Shown: in pieces, positions 10,003 through 18,315 of the stretch
Layout of the letters: each line of letters opens with the position of its first letter
Position numbering within the stretch: the first letter of the stretch is position 1
Assembly: GCA_963747255.1 (NCBI GenBank)
Contig: CAVVEG010000001.1
Span: 1-64,000 of the forward strand
Direction of reading: 5' to 3'
DNA length: 64,000 bases
Origin: CAIYRG01 sp963747255
Lineage (GTDB): Bacteria > Pseudomonadota > Alphaproteobacteria > Micropepsales > Micropepsaceae
Notes under the pieces: model-generated
The model's database searches: none
Told to the model about the DNA's origin: nothing
What the model saw: only the letters and a program-made list of their open reading frames with translations
Program-made: the position numbers and the translations under genes

Positions 10003-10566
10003 CTAATCGCGGGCGAGCGGTTCTGCATCGACCAGGACCGCAACCAGCAGAGCAGGCTCGTCGCCGCGGTTCACCCAACCATGGTTGGTCCCGCGCTGAA
10101 TCAGGACGTCGAATGGCTTCATCGCCACTTCACCAATATCGAAAAGTGCCGTTACTTCGCCTTTCAGCAGCACGATGTAATCCAGCGTGTCCGTCTGGTG
10201 CATCGAGGGATGCCGGGCCATCGACTGGCGCGCTTGCCCGGCCTCCGCCGCTTCGAACATTTTAGCCATGCGCGCGTCCCGTTCCTCTTTTGACAGTCCA
10301 GCCTCGTTCTTTTCCGGCGCAATCTGAAAAAAACGAAAGAGTGTTCCACCCTTCGAAGGGGCCAACGGGAAGGGAGCACTCACAGCCGGATCGTCATCAC
10401 CGCTGTTGCGGGCAGGCACCGATTCTGTCCGCCAGAAATTTATGTGACCGCGATCAGGATCCGAGGGATTGGGCAAGAGATTCCTGGCTGGCCCGTCGGA
10501 GACCACCACCGAACGGCCTTGCGCGTCACGCCCGGTCACAATGCGACGCGCCCGGTACAGCGACAC
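10003..10566 (-). CDS. Cupin-domain protein
   Basis: 187 residues. The second half is a conserved cupin beta barrel: ARHPSMHQTDTLDYIVLLKG, EVTALFDIGEVAMKPFDVLI and RGTNHGWVNRGDEPALLVAV give the two cupin motifs with candidate metal ligands (His in SMHQTDT, Glu in KGEV, His in TNHGW). The first 100 residues are variable. The start is a GTG only three bases after the stop of glyoxalase I, so the two are co-transcribed. Substrate unknown; cupins of this size act as dioxygenases, isomerases or binding proteins. Confidence 0.75.
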   Translation of the reverse strand: MSLYRARRIVTGRDAQGRSVVVSDGPARNLLPNPSDPDRGHINFWRTESVPARNSGDDDPAVSAPFPLAPSKGGTLFRFFQIAPEKNEAGLSKEERDARMAKMFEAAEAGQARQSMARHPSMHQTDTLDYIVLLKGEVTALFDIGEVAMKPFDVLIQRGTNHGWVNRGDEPALLVAVLVDAEPLARD

Positions 10567-10569
10567 GTG

Positions 10570-11010
10570 CTACCATGCGCCGGTGTTGGGCATTGACGCC
10601 CAGGGTTCTTCCGGAGGAAGTGCCGGACCGCGCTGCAAGAGCTCTATCGAAATTCCGTCCGGAGAGCGCACGAAAGCCATATGCCCGTCGCGCGGCGGGC
10701 GATTGATCGTTACGCCGCCATTCATCAGCTTGCGGCAGGCTGCATAGATGTCATCCACCCGATAAGCCAGATGGCCGAAATTGCGGCCGCCGCCGTAGTT
10801 TTCGGGGTCCCAGTTATAGGTCAACTCGATCATCGGGCCTTTGCGCTCGCGCGCGAGATCCTCGTCCCCGGGAGCGGCGAGGAAGATCAGGGTGAATTGG
10901 CCCGTCTCGTTTTCCGTGCGGCTGATCTCCTTCAAGCCGAGCAGGCCGCAATAGAAATTCAGGCTTTTATCAATGTCCGCTACGCGGACCATGCTGTGAA
11001 GATATTGCAT
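10570..11010 (-). CDS. gloA: Lactoylglutathione lyase (glyoxalase I)
   Basis: 146 residues, the usual size. It converts the methylglyoxal-glutathione hemithioacetal to S-lactoylglutathione in the cytosol. Two VOC modules are visible: HSMVRVADIDKSLNFYCGLL and GHLAYRVDDIYAACRKLMNG. Metal ligands fit the family: His near the N-terminus (LHSMV), Glu in MIELTYNWD, His in FGHLAYRV and Glu in GISIELLQ. The ATG at 11010 is chosen because the fold starts there (MQYLHSM) and GGGG precedes it; an upstream in-frame start would add 40 residues of no family character. A cupin gene follows three bases after its stop. Confidence 0.9.
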   Translation of the reverse strand: MQYLHSMVRVADIDKSLNFYCGLLGLKEISRTENETGQFTLIFLAAPGDEDLARERKGPMIELTYNWDPENYGGGRNFGHLAYRVDDIYAACRKLMNGGVTINRPPRDGHMAFVRSPDGISIELLQRGPALPPEEPWASMPNTGAW

Positions 11011-11077
11011 GTCGAGATCCCCCGCCCTCGGGCGATTGAGGGCGCGGGGACGGCATCGCGGCCGCCCCCCTATTCGG

Positions 11078-11725
11078 TTATTGGTTAGGTGCCCCGCGGC
11101 CGGCGCGACCGCCCCCGCCGGCAGGAGCACGTTGCGCCGTCAGATCCGGAAGCAGCGGCGGTTGGGGACCGACCACCTGCTCCAGTGCGTCGCGAGCACA
11201 CATTTCTTCGCCATAAGTCGCATTGCGCTCGGCCGGCGGGATGCCGCCAACTCCAATGGCGCCAATCAACTGTCCGTTGACGATGATGGGCAAGCCGCCC
11301 TCCTGCGTGGTCAGTCCGTATCCGGACATATTCTGATTCGTGAAGGGGTCCTGAACGTTCCGGTTGGTCAGCGCATGCGAGGCTGCGCGCGTGCGCAACG
11401 CCGTCAGCGCCTTCTGCTCGGTCGCCTTGACCTGAACCCAGCCCTCGCCGTCCATCCGGTGCTCGTGCACCACAAGTCCCTGCGGATCAAGCACGGCAAC
11501 AACGACCTGGCTGTTGTTCCTTTTGGCAATTGCTTCACAGGCCTTTGAAAGCCGTTCCGCGGTATCGGCATTGATCGACATATGGTCGTGCAGCCGGTCT
11601 GCCGCTTTGCCGGACAGCACAAACTGCTGCGGCACCTGACCATTGCCGTCGTAAGTCGATGCGGCATTTGCGGCAGTAATGGCCAGCGCCGATATGGAAC
11701 AAATGAGGATTGAACTCAGGCGCAT
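11078..11725 (-). CDS. Secreted GlcG/HbpS-family (DUF336) protein, array member 1
   Basis: 215 residues with a clear signal peptide (MRLSSILICSISALAITAAN, cleavage near ANA-AST). The mature domain has the GlcG/HbpS fold motifs VVVAVLDPQGLVVHEHRMDG, KALTALRTRAAS, GGLPIIVNGQLIGAIGVGG and a VVGPQPPLLPD segment, then a Gly/Ala-rich tail ending GRGAPNQ. HbpS-like proteins bind haem or small ligands outside the cell; no catalytic site is known. The start at 11725 has GGAGGAG upstream. It is the most diverged of the four paralogues, with an extra insertion (FTNQNMSGYGLTT). The glyoxalase gene lies 67 bases downstream. Confidence 0.85.
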   Translation of the reverse strand: MRLSSILICSISALAITAANAASTYDGNGQVPQQFVLSGKAADRLHDHMSINADTAERLSKACEAIAKRNNSQVVVAVLDPQGLVVHEHRMDGEGWVQVKATEQKALTALRTRAASHALTNRNVQDPFTNQNMSGYGLTTQEGGLPIIVNGQLIGAIGVGGIPPAERNATYGEEMCARDALEQVVGPQPPLLPDLTAQRAPAGGGGRAGRGAPNQ

Positions 11726-11866
11726 TTTCACTCTCCTCCCAAAAGCTCGATGCATCGGTATCCCAAACAGCATCGCATGGACGCCGTTTGCGTGACAATA
11801 ATGGGCAGGAAGAAAGGACTCCGCAAATACAGAGCCCTCTCAACTTCCCAAAGCGGTAAAACACAA

Positions 11867-12499
11867 TTACCGGTTTGCAGCACCAGCAGCGCGCTGCCCC
11901 GCACCGCCGCCTCCGGCATTGCTGATGGCGAACGGATTTGGAAGATCGGGCAACAACTTTGGTTGCGGTCCCAGCACGGCAGTCAAAGCGTTGTGTCCGC
12001 AGATCTCATCGCTCCAGGTCGGTGGATTGGCCGGCATACCGCCCACACCAATTGCGCCGAGGAATTGTCCATCAACGACGATCGGGAGGCCGCCGGCATT
12101 GGCGAAATTGCCCTGCCAGATCACACGCGATTCATTGACTGCACCGGTGCGCACGGCGTTCATCTGCGCTTTGCTTGGAGCGCGCGTGTTCAGCACCGTC
12201 CGCGCTTTCCAAAGCGCCGATTCCGTGTTGGTCTTGTTCTGACCGTCACCGCGAACGTAATAGGTGATGGTTCCGAACTGGTCGAGAATCACCACGCTTA
12301 CACCAAAGCCCTTGCTGGTCGCCTCGTTCAGACAATGATCGCCAATCGCCCTGGCGGTCGCGAAATTGATCTGATTTTTCTCCATGACTTTGTCGGCTGC
12401 GGCGCCTTTCTGAATGACATCGCTCAGCGACAGCGCAAAAGACGAGCCTGCAAAAGCCGTGGCCGCCAAACCGGCCAGCAGCGCGATTTTGAATTTCAT
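11867..12499 (-). CDS. Secreted GlcG/HbpS-family (DUF336) protein, array member 2
   Basis: 210 residues. Signal peptide MKFKIALLAGLAATAFAGSS is followed by the DUF336 domain: KNQINFATARAIGDHCLNEA, VSVVILDQFGTITYYVRGDG, ALWKARTVLNTRAPSK, GNFANAGGLPIVVDGQFLGA and IGVGGMPANPPTWSDEICGH. The C-terminus repeats the array-wide pattern (LGPQPKLLPD then a Gly/Ala tail ending GAANR). A terminator lies between it and member 3, so it probably has its own promoter in 12500-12600. Ligand unknown; export to the periplasm is inferred from the signal peptide. Confidence 0.87.
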   Translation of the reverse strand: MKFKIALLAGLAATAFAGSSFALSLSDVIQKGAAADKVMEKNQINFATARAIGDHCLNEATSKGFGVSVVILDQFGTITYYVRGDGQNKTNTESALWKARTVLNTRAPSKAQMNAVRTGAVNESRVIWQGNFANAGGLPIVVDGQFLGAIGVGGMPANPPTWSDEICGHNALTAVLGPQPKLLPDLPNPFAISNAGGGGAGQRAAGAANR

Positions 12500-12604
12500 G
12501 ATTGTCCCTCCTGGTTAACGATGCCGGCGGGCACCGCCGTCTCGACAATGCCACGAGCGGGCTTTTGTAGCGAGGCGGGAAAACCGGATTGCGATCTCCG
12601 GAAG

Positions 12605-12634
12605 AAAAAAAGGCGGGCAGAATATCTGCCCGCC
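12605..12634 (-). terminator. Rho-independent terminator after GlcG array members 4 and 3
   Basis: Perfect 10-bp stem GGCGGGCAGA/TCTGCCCGCC with a three-base loop (12612-12634), followed on the minus strand by seven T residues (12605-12611). It lies 25 bases past the stop of array member 3 and separates a members 4-3 transcript from member 2. Confidence 0.88.
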
Positions 12635-12659
12635 ACCCGGTATTTCGACTTTTTAAAGC

Positions 12660-13283
12660 TTACTGATTCGGGGCGCCCGGGGCGCGAGCCCCCGCACCAC
12701 CTCCCGCCTGGGCGTTGCGCTGCACATCGGGAAGCAGCGGCGGCTGCGGACCGATCACTTTGGTCAGCGCGCGCCAGGCGCAGATTTCGTCGCTCCACAC
12801 CGGCACCTTCGGGGCCGAACCACCCACTCCGACAACTCCGATCAGTTGATTTCCGTTGATCACGATCGGCAATGCGCCGGAATTGGCGAAATTGCCAAAG
12901 GAATATTGCCGAAGTTCCGACGACCTTCCCTGCAGGACCTGGTTCATGATCGTCTTGCTTGGCGCGCGCATGTTCAGAGCCGTTTTTGCCTTCATAAAGG
13001 CCGTATCGACGTTGACCTTTCCCTGCCCATCCATGCGATAGAACCAGACCGGCTCACCAAACTGGTCCGTAATGACGACACTGACCTTCACCCCTTCCTT
13101 GGTGGCTTCGTCAATACAGGCCTTACCGATCGCTTCGGCCGTTGCGATATTGATCGTATTCTGTTCGAGCAGAACTTTCGCCGCATCACCCTGCTGAACG
13201 AATTTGCCGGTCTCGGCGGAAACGGCGACGCCGGCGAAAGCAACGACCGCAGCCGCTGCCGCAAATCCAGTGTAAAGCTTCAT
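12660..13283 (-). CDS. Secreted GlcG/HbpS-family (DUF336) protein, array member 3
   Basis: 207 residues. Signal peptide MKLYTGFAAAAAVVAFAGVA (cleavage near VSA-ETG), then QNTINIATAEAIGKACIDEA, VSVVITDQFGEPVWFYRMDG, YSFGNFANSGALPIVINGNQ, LIGVVGVGG and VWSDEICAWRALTKVIGPQP. The tail is Gly/Ala rich, ending APGAPNQ. The ATG at 13283 follows GGAG at good spacing; an in-frame TTG twelve bases upstream overlaps that site and is rejected. It is closest to member 4, which lies 29 bases upstream on the same strand, so both are one transcript ending at the terminator at 12605-12634. Confidence 0.88.
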   Translation of the reverse strand: MKLYTGFAAAAAVVAFAGVAVSAETGKFVQQGDAAKVLLEQNTINIATAEAIGKACIDEATKEGVKVSVVITDQFGEPVWFYRMDGQGKVNVDTAFMKAKTALNMRAPSKTIMNQVLQGRSSELRQYSFGNFANSGALPIVINGNQLIGVVGVGGSAPKVPVWSDEICAWRALTKVIGPQPPLLPDVQRNAQAGGGAGARAPGAPNQ

Positions 13284-13312
13284 GGCTTTCTCCAATTTTC
13301 CAGATTCGATGA

Positions 13313-13933
13313 TTACAGGTTGGGGGCGCCATTGCCGCGACCGCCACGTCCACCGGCGGCAGTCGCAGGCGTAATATCAGGGAGCAGCGGCGGTTGGGGA
13401 CCCATGACTTTGGTCAGCGCGCGCCAGGCGCAAATCTCGTCGCTCCACACGCCAGGCGTCGGAGCCGAGCCGCCGACCCCGATCGCGCCGATGAACTGGT
13501 TGCCATTGACCACGATCGGCAATCCGCCGGAATTCGCGAAATTGCCGAAGGAATATTGCCGGAGTTCCGAAGCACGACCGGAAAGAACGGCGTTCATCGC
13601 TGCCTTGCTAGGCTGACGCGTATTGAGAACGGTGCGCGCCTTCATGATGGCCGTATCGATCGCAATCTTCGGTTGCCCATCCATCCGGTAGTAATAAACC
13701 GGTTCTCCAAATTGATCGAAAATCGAGATGCTTACGCGCACGCCCTGCTTGGTAGCTTCATCAACGCATGCTTTGCCGATGGCTTCGGCGGTCGCCACAT
13801 TGATCGAATTCTGTTCGAGCAACTGTTTGGCCGCGTCGCCGCGAATGGTGAATTTGTCACCGTCGGCCGCCATGGCCGCGCTGACAAGGACCGTCACCGC
13901 AGCGACAGCCGTCAATGCGCTTAAAGCTTTCAT
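13313..13933 (-). CDS. Secreted GlcG/HbpS-family (DUF336) protein, array member 4
   Basis: 206 residues with signal peptide MKALSALTAVAAVTVLVSAA (cleavage after AMA). The domain is nearly the same as member 3: QNSINVATAEAIGKACVDEA, VSISIFDQFGEPVYYYRMDG, MKARTVLNTRQPSKAAMNAV, GNFANSGGLPIVVNGNQFIG and SAPTPGVWSDEICAWRALTK. It ends GNGAPNL. The ATG at 13933 has GGAGGG upstream; an in-frame extension upstream has no signal-peptide character. First gene of the two-gene transcript with member 3. Upstream lie two large palindromes (14072-14173). Confidence 0.88.
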   Translation of the reverse strand: MKALSALTAVAAVTVLVSAAMAADGDKFTIRGDAAKQLLEQNSINVATAEAIGKACVDEATKQGVRVSISIFDQFGEPVYYYRMDGQPKIAIDTAIMKARTVLNTRQPSKAAMNAVLSGRASELRQYSFGNFANSGGLPIVVNGNQFIGAIGVGGSAPTPGVWSDEICAWRALTKVMGPQPPLLPDITPATAAGGRGGRGNGAPNL

Positions 13934-14071
13934 TCTAACCCTCCATAGACGATGCACGCTCCCGCATCTGTTCCCATTTTGCCGTTTTGTTCTTGTGCTT
14001 ACAACTGCTGTTCGGGGGGGTATGGTCACGAAGGTCTGTTCCCCGTTGCCCTCCCCGCATTTCCGGCGCTA

Positions 14072-14120
14072 GCCGCATTTTCCGCCGAAGTGGCTGCCAC
14101 TTCGGCGACGAAAATGCGGC
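14072..14120. repeat. Large intergenic palindrome (REP-like)
   Basis: Outer arms GCCGCATTTT (14072-14081) and AAAATGCGGC (14111-14120) enclose inner arms CGCCGAAGTGGC (14083-14094) and GCCACTTCGGCG (14096-14107), with a one-base centre. The whole can fold into a near-continuous cruciform. It resembles the dispersed palindromes common between genes in alphaproteobacteria. It lacks a T tract, so it is a poor intrinsic terminator. Confidence 0.7.
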
Positions 14121-14133
14121 AATCCAAATGAGT

Positions 14134-14173
14134 TAGAGCGCTTTCCGATTCCTTCCAATCGGAAAACGCTCTA
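14134..14173. repeat. Second intergenic palindrome (REP-like)
   Basis: 17-base imperfect inverted repeat: TAGAGCGCTTTCCGATT at 14134-14150 and AATCGGAAAACGCTCTA at 14157-14173, one mismatch, six-base loop. It lies 13 bases from the first palindrome, between divergent genes. The TAGAGCG...TTTCCGATT core resembles repeats I associate with Hyphomicrobiales genomes (from memory). Confidence 0.7.
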
Positions 14174-14219
14174 GCCTCGACGCTTCCACCATCCCCCATC
14201 AGGCAGCGGAGTGCGAAAA

Positions 14220-14618
14220 ATGGCTCAAAACATTGAAACCTGGCGCGATCTCCTGGAAAGCAAGAAAGCCTTTGCCCACATAGCCACACTGATGGCGGAC
14301 GGTACCCCGCAATCCACACCCGTCTGGATCGATTACCGCAATGGCAAGGTTTTGGTGAATTCGGCGAAAGGACGGGTCAAGGTCAGGAATTTGAAGCCCG
14401 GTTCGCCGGTGGCGATTTCGATTACCGATCCGGACAATCCTTACCGTTATGTCCAGATACGCGGCAAAGTCGCGCGTGTCACCGAAGAGGGCGCTTCAGA
14501 GCATATCGACAAAATGGCAAAGAAATATCTGGGTAAGGACAAATATCCCTTTGCGCAACCGGGCGAGGTCCGCGTGCTTTTCGAGATCGAGCCCAGCGCC
14601 GTCAGTGGGAACAAGTAG
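14220..14618 (+). CDS. PPOX-class (split-barrel flavin/F420-binding) protein
   Basis: 132 residues, the usual length for the TIGR03618-type pyridoxamine-oxidase-like family. Motifs: FAHIATLMADGTPQSTPVWI, KVLVNSAKGRVKVRNLKPGS, VAISITDPDNPYRYVQIRGK and EVRVLFEIEPSAV. These small dimeric proteins bind FMN or F420 and reduce varied substrates; which one here is unknown. The ATG at 14220 follows GGAG by eight bases; an in-frame GTG at 14211 overlaps that ribosome site. Its 3' end overlaps the convergent DUF488 gene by 17 bases. Confidence 0.85.
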   Translation: MAQNIETWRDLLESKKAFAHIATLMADGTPQSTPVWIDYRNGKVLVNSAKGRVKVRNLKPGSPVAISITDPDNPYRYVQIRGKVARVTEEGASEHIDKMAKKYLGKDKYPFAQPGEVRVLFEIEPSAVSGNK

Positions 14619-15174
14619 GGCCCTTCGGGTAGATCAATGTTCCGTCCGTCCGGGTTTCGGCAGCCGGCGTGATTTGCGCCGGTTCGGTCCTGCTCGCGCT
14701 CAGAATGTGGAAAACCGCTTCGCCTGATGCGAGCAGGTAATCCGCGATGATTTGGCGATGGCAACGCCACCACACCGCCTCGGCGCACATGATTGCGCAG
14801 TTCTGCCTTGTACCCATTCTGCGAAGGGTATCCAGTCCCCGCCGGAATGGCTCACCGGCCGCATAATCGGCATAATTCCGAAAGCTCGCATTTTCCCAGA
14901 ACCCGTTCAGGGAGCCTGGCTGCTGTTCCTGGCGTGAGCGAAGGCCCCCGAGCTCCGGGATGTGGCGATAGGATATGCGAGACGACTCAAGCGATGCGCC
15001 GATTGTATCGAGGTTGAATTGCGGATTTGTCTTCGAGCGTGGGATGCGGCGCACATCGGCAAGCATTGTAATGCCGGCTGATGTCAGCAAAGCGGCAAAA
15101 TCGCCGATGCTGCGCGTCGAATGTCCGATTGTGAAAAACACCTTCCTGCCGAGTTCGTCCCCGGAGATGGTCAA
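14602..15174 (-). CDS. DUF488 family protein
   Basis: 190 residues. Typical DUF488 features: FFTIGHSTRSIGDFAALLTS near the start, DVRRIPRSKTNPQFN, YRHIPELGG, and near the C-terminus IMCAEAVWWRCHRQIIADYL with the conserved Cys-Ala-Glu and Arg-His residues. The biochemical role is not established. The start overlaps the methylthioadenosine phosphorylase stop by four bases, so the two are co-translated. Confidence 0.85.
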   Translation of the reverse strand: MTISGDELGRKVFFTIGHSTRSIGDFAALLTSAGITMLADVRRIPRSKTNPQFNLDTIGASLESSRISYRHIPELGGLRSRQEQQPGSLNGFWENASFRNYADYAAGEPFRRGLDTLRRMGTRQNCAIMCAEAVWWRCHRQIIADYLLASGEAVFHILSASRTEPAQITPAAETRTDGTLIYPKGPTCSH

Positions 15175-16049
15175 TCCGTCTTCAGCACCCGTCCTGCGAC
15201 GGCATCCAGACGGGAAAAAAGGGCGGCATCGCGCTTTTCCGGGGCGGTTATGACGGCGGAGTCGAGAACATGTTCAATTCCGAGCGGGGACGGCGTGCGC
15301 TCAGGCCCGAGTTTCGGCAGCGCGAGCTTCAGCAGACCCCTCGCCCGGTCGGCATTTTCGAATAATAAACGGACGACCTGATCCACCGTGACGTGATCGT
15401 GGTCGGGGTGCCAGCAGTCGAAATCCGTTACCATTGCGACGAGCGCGTAGGGCAGTTCGGCTTCCCGGGCGAGCTTTGCCTCCGGCATCGCAGTCATTCC
15501 GATGACGTCGCAACCCCATGAACGATAGAGCCTCGATTCCGCCAGGGTGGAGAATTGCGGACCCTCCATTGCAAGATAGGTTCCGCCGGTGCGGAAGGGT
15601 ATCTGCGCCTCGCCTGCCGCTTCCGTCAAAACTGTCAGCAGCCTTGGACAGACCGGATGAGCCATTGAGACATGGGCGACAAAACCACGCCCGAAGAAAG
15701 TCTTTTCGCGCGCGTGGGTACGATCGATGAACTGATCCGCCAGGACGAAGTGGCCGGGTGGCAGATCTTCCCTCAGCGAGCCGCAGGCAGAGATGGAGAT
15801 GATGTCCGTACACCCAACCCGCTTCAGCGCGTCGATATTGGCGCGATAATTGATTGACGTTGGCGAATGCACATGGCCCCGGCCATGGCGCGGCAGGAAC
15901 ACCACTTCGACGCCCGCGATTCGGCCAAACAGCAGATCGTCGGATGCTTCGCCCCATGGCGTTTCCACGTGCCACCAGGAGGCGTTTTCGAGGCCGGCGA
16001 TATCGTAGACGCCCGACCCGCCGATAATTCCGATGACCGCCTTTGTCAT
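15171..16049 (-). CDS. mtnP: S-methyl-5'-thioadenosine phosphorylase
   Basis: 292 residues. It cleaves methylthioadenosine, the polyamine by-product, to adenine and methylthioribose-1-phosphate in the methionine salvage route. Family motifs: IGIIGGSGVYDIAGLE (phosphate-binding loop), LPRHGRGHVHSPTSINYRAN, YLAMEGPQFSTLAESRLYR and IGMTAMPEAKLAREAELPYA. The MTA-specific TDFDCWH follows, where nucleoside phosphorylases differ. The ATG at 16049 begins right at the fold and is seven bases past petC; an upstream in-frame start would lie within petC. It sits last but one in the apparent petABC-mtnP-DUF488 run. Confidence 0.92.
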   Translation of the reverse strand: MTKAVIGIIGGSGVYDIAGLENASWWHVETPWGEASDDLLFGRIAGVEVVFLPRHGRGHVHSPTSINYRANIDALKRVGCTDIISISACGSLREDLPPGHFVLADQFIDRTHAREKTFFGRGFVAHVSMAHPVCPRLLTVLTEAAGEAQIPFRTGGTYLAMEGPQFSTLAESRLYRSWGCDVIGMTAMPEAKLAREAELPYALVAMVTDFDCWHPDHDHVTVDQVVRLLFENADRARGLLKLALPKLGPERTPSPLGIEHVLDSAVITAPEKRDAALFSRLDAVAGRVLKTD

Positions 16050-16056
16050 GGGCGTC

Positions 16057-17034
16057 TCAGGGCGCCAGGCGCGTCTCGTCGCCCGTGCCTTCCCCGACCG
16101 CACCGACATCGTGGTGCCCATGCCAGATGCGCCGATATGAAAAGTACAGCAACACCGTAAGACCGATCAGATAGAGCATGACGGTAAATCCGGTTTGCTT
16201 CCTCTCGTCCATTTTGGGTTCGGAAGCCCAGGTCAGGAAGGTCGCAATATCGTGCGCCTCCTGATCAATGCTGTTCGGTGTACCGTCGGAAAAGGTGACG
16301 GAGCCGTTGGTGAGTGGTGGCGGCATTGCGATCTGGTGTCGCGGGAAATAGGGATTGTAATACAGCCCTCTGGCGATGGTCTCTCGGGGTGGCGGAGTTT
16401 GGCCGAAGCCGGTCAAAATCGAGTAAACATAGTCCTGGTGACCGTCGCGTGCCTTCACAATCAGCGACAGATCAGGCGGTAGTGCCCCATTGTTTGCCGC
16501 GCGCGCCGCCTGCTCATTCGCAAATGGTGACGGAAAATAATCGGCTGGAGCGGCGGGGCGCGTCAGAGGCATGCCGTTGGCGTCAACGGTTTGTCCCTGC
16601 TCGTTGGGGCCTGCCGGAACCTTGAAACCGGCCGCGATGGCCTTGACTTCGTCCTGCGAGAATTCTGGGCCGCCGGGGTCACCCAGATTGCGGAATGCGA
16701 CATGCGACAATGCGTGACAGGCTGAACAGACTTCCTTGTAGATCTGAAACCCGCGCTGAAGGCTTGCGCGGTCATAAACTCCGAACGGGCCATTGAACGA
16801 CCAGGCAACCTGCTTTGGCGGCAGCGCTTCTGTCGATGGTGCGGGGGCTTGTGTGCTTTGAGCCGCTCCACCGGCGGGCGTTTGAGATCCAGAACCATTG
16901 GGGGGTTGGGCTGGCGCTGCGGAACTCGTGGTTGGAGCGGCCGCAGCGGGAGTGGCCGGCGGCGTTTGGGCAAGAGCATTGACGCCGGAAATCACCAGAG
17001 CCGTTGTCAACAGAAAGCGGTGCACTGGACGCAT
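16057..17034 (-). CDS. petC: Cytochrome c1 of the bc1 complex
   Basis: 325 residues. Signal peptide (MRPVHRFLLTTALVISGVNA), then an Ala/Pro/Gln/Ser/Thr-rich linker of about 50 residues, then the haem domain with the covalent site EVCSACHAL and the sixth ligand region AMPPPL. C-terminal membrane anchor TGFTVMLYLIGLTVLLYFSY. It passes electrons from the Rieske centre to soluble cytochrome c in the periplasm. The Pro/Ala-rich linker between the signal peptide and domain is unusually long. The ribosome site AGGAG overlaps the petB stop region ten bases upstream, so translation is coupled. Confidence 0.95.
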   Translation of the reverse strand: MRPVHRFLLTTALVISGVNALAQTPPATPAAAAPTTSSAAPAQPPNGSGSQTPAGGAAQSTQAPAPSTEALPPKQVAWSFNGPFGVYDRASLQRGFQIYKEVCSACHALSHVAFRNLGDPGGPEFSQDEVKAIAAGFKVPAGPNEQGQTVDANGMPLTRPAAPADYFPSPFANEQAARAANNGALPPDLSLIVKARDGHQDYVYSILTGFGQTPPPRETIARGLYYNPYFPRHQIAMPPPLTNGSVTFSDGTPNSIDQEAHDIATFLTWASEPKMDERKQTGFTVMLYLIGLTVLLYFSYRRIWHGHHDVGAVGEGTGDETRLAP

Positions 17035-17043
17035 GGCCCGCTC

Positions 17044-18306
17044 CTATTCGGCTGGCGTGCTGGCGAGCACGGATCGGGCAATGCTGTCCGGAATGGGTCT
17101 TGGTGTCTCCACCACGCCCACCAGGGGCATGATCACCCAGAAGTGCAGAAAGTAATACAGGGTGGCTATTCTGCCCAACCAGACCAGGGGTATCGGTGTG
17201 TTGAACAGGAAGGCATCCACCGGCCGTGAACCGACATAACCGAGGATCAGAACGTCCACGACAAGGATCCAGAAGAACTGTTTGTACACCGGTCGAAACC
17301 GGGAAGACCGGACCGATGATGTATCCAGCCAGGAAACGAAAAACAGGGTGATAAGCGAGAGAAACAGCGCGATTACGCCGATCAGCTTGTTCGGAATGGA
17401 GCGCAGGATTGCGTAGAACGGCAGGAAATACCACTCCGGCACGATATCTTCGGGAGTCTGGATCGGATTTGCCGGGACGTAGTTGATCGGATCGCCGAGC
17501 AGATTTGGATCGAAAAACACGAGCCAGGCGTAAAGGATCAAAAAACAGGAGAGATAGAAGGCGTCCTTGACCGTGTAGTAGGGATGGAACGGAACAGTGT
17601 CCTGCGGACCCTTGACGTCGATGCCGAGCGGATTGTTGTTTCCGGGCACATGCAGCGCCCACACGTGAACCGCGACCAGTCCGGCAAGAACAAAAGGCAG
17701 CAGATAATGCAGACTGTAAAACCGGTGCAGCGTCGCGTTATCGACGCCGAAGCCGCCCCATAGCCATGTGGTGATTGCGGTGCCGAGACCCGGGATCAGT
17801 GCATCCAGGGCGCTGAAGAAATTGGTGATAACGGTTGCGCCCCAGAACGACATCTGGCCCCAGGGCAGCGTGTAGCCGAGAAATGCCGTTGCCATCATCA
17901 CGATGTAGATCAGTACACCGATTATCCAGATGACCTCGCGCGGGGACTTGTACGAACCGTAATACAGTCCCCGGAACATGTGGATATAGACGGCCAGGAA
18001 GAACATCGACGCGCCGTTGGAATGAAGGTAGCGCAGCAACCAGCCCGCGTTCACGTCGCGCATGATGTGTTCGACCAAATCGAATGCGAGCTGGGAGTCC
18101 GGCGTGTAGTGCATCGCCAGGACGATGCCGGTGAGAATCTGTATGACCAGGATGACCGTCAGGATGCCGCCGAATACGTACCAGACATTCAGATTGCGCG
18201 GCGTCGGATACCAAACGACGTTTTCCTGGCTGAACCGGATCAGCGGCAGCCTGCTGTCCAACCAGCGTGCAACGCGCCATTTGGGGATATACGAAGGGCC
18301 CTGCAT
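17044..18306 (-). CDS. petB: Cytochrome b of the bc1 complex
   Basis: 420 residues, full length for a proteobacterial cytochrome b with eight helices. N-terminus RWLDSRLPLIRFSQENVVWY leads to helix A (VILVIQILTGIVLAMHYTPD). Haem ligand regions LLRYLHSNGASMFFLAVYIH and HRFYSLHYLLPFVLAGLVAV, and the quinol-oxidation motif PEWYF (IVPEWYFLPFYAILR) are visible. It oxidises ubiquinol and carries protons across the inner membrane. GAGGA precedes the ATG. Second gene of the petABC operon. Confidence 0.96.
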   Translation of the reverse strand: MQGPSYIPKWRVARWLDSRLPLIRFSQENVVWYPTPRNLNVWYVFGGILTVILVIQILTGIVLAMHYTPDSQLAFDLVEHIMRDVNAGWLLRYLHSNGASMFFLAVYIHMFRGLYYGSYKSPREVIWIIGVLIYIVMMATAFLGYTLPWGQMSFWGATVITNFFSALDALIPGLGTAITTWLWGGFGVDNATLHRFYSLHYLLPFVLAGLVAVHVWALHVPGNNNPLGIDVKGPQDTVPFHPYYTVKDAFYLSCFLILYAWLVFFDPNLLGDPINYVPANPIQTPEDIVPEWYFLPFYAILRSIPNKLIGVIALFLSLITLFFVSWLDTSSVRSSRFRPVYKQFFWILVVDVLILGYVGSRPVDAFLFNTPIPLVWLGRIATLYYFLHFWVIMPLVGVVETPRPIPDSIARSVLASTPAE

Positions 18307-18315
18307 GTTTTTTCC

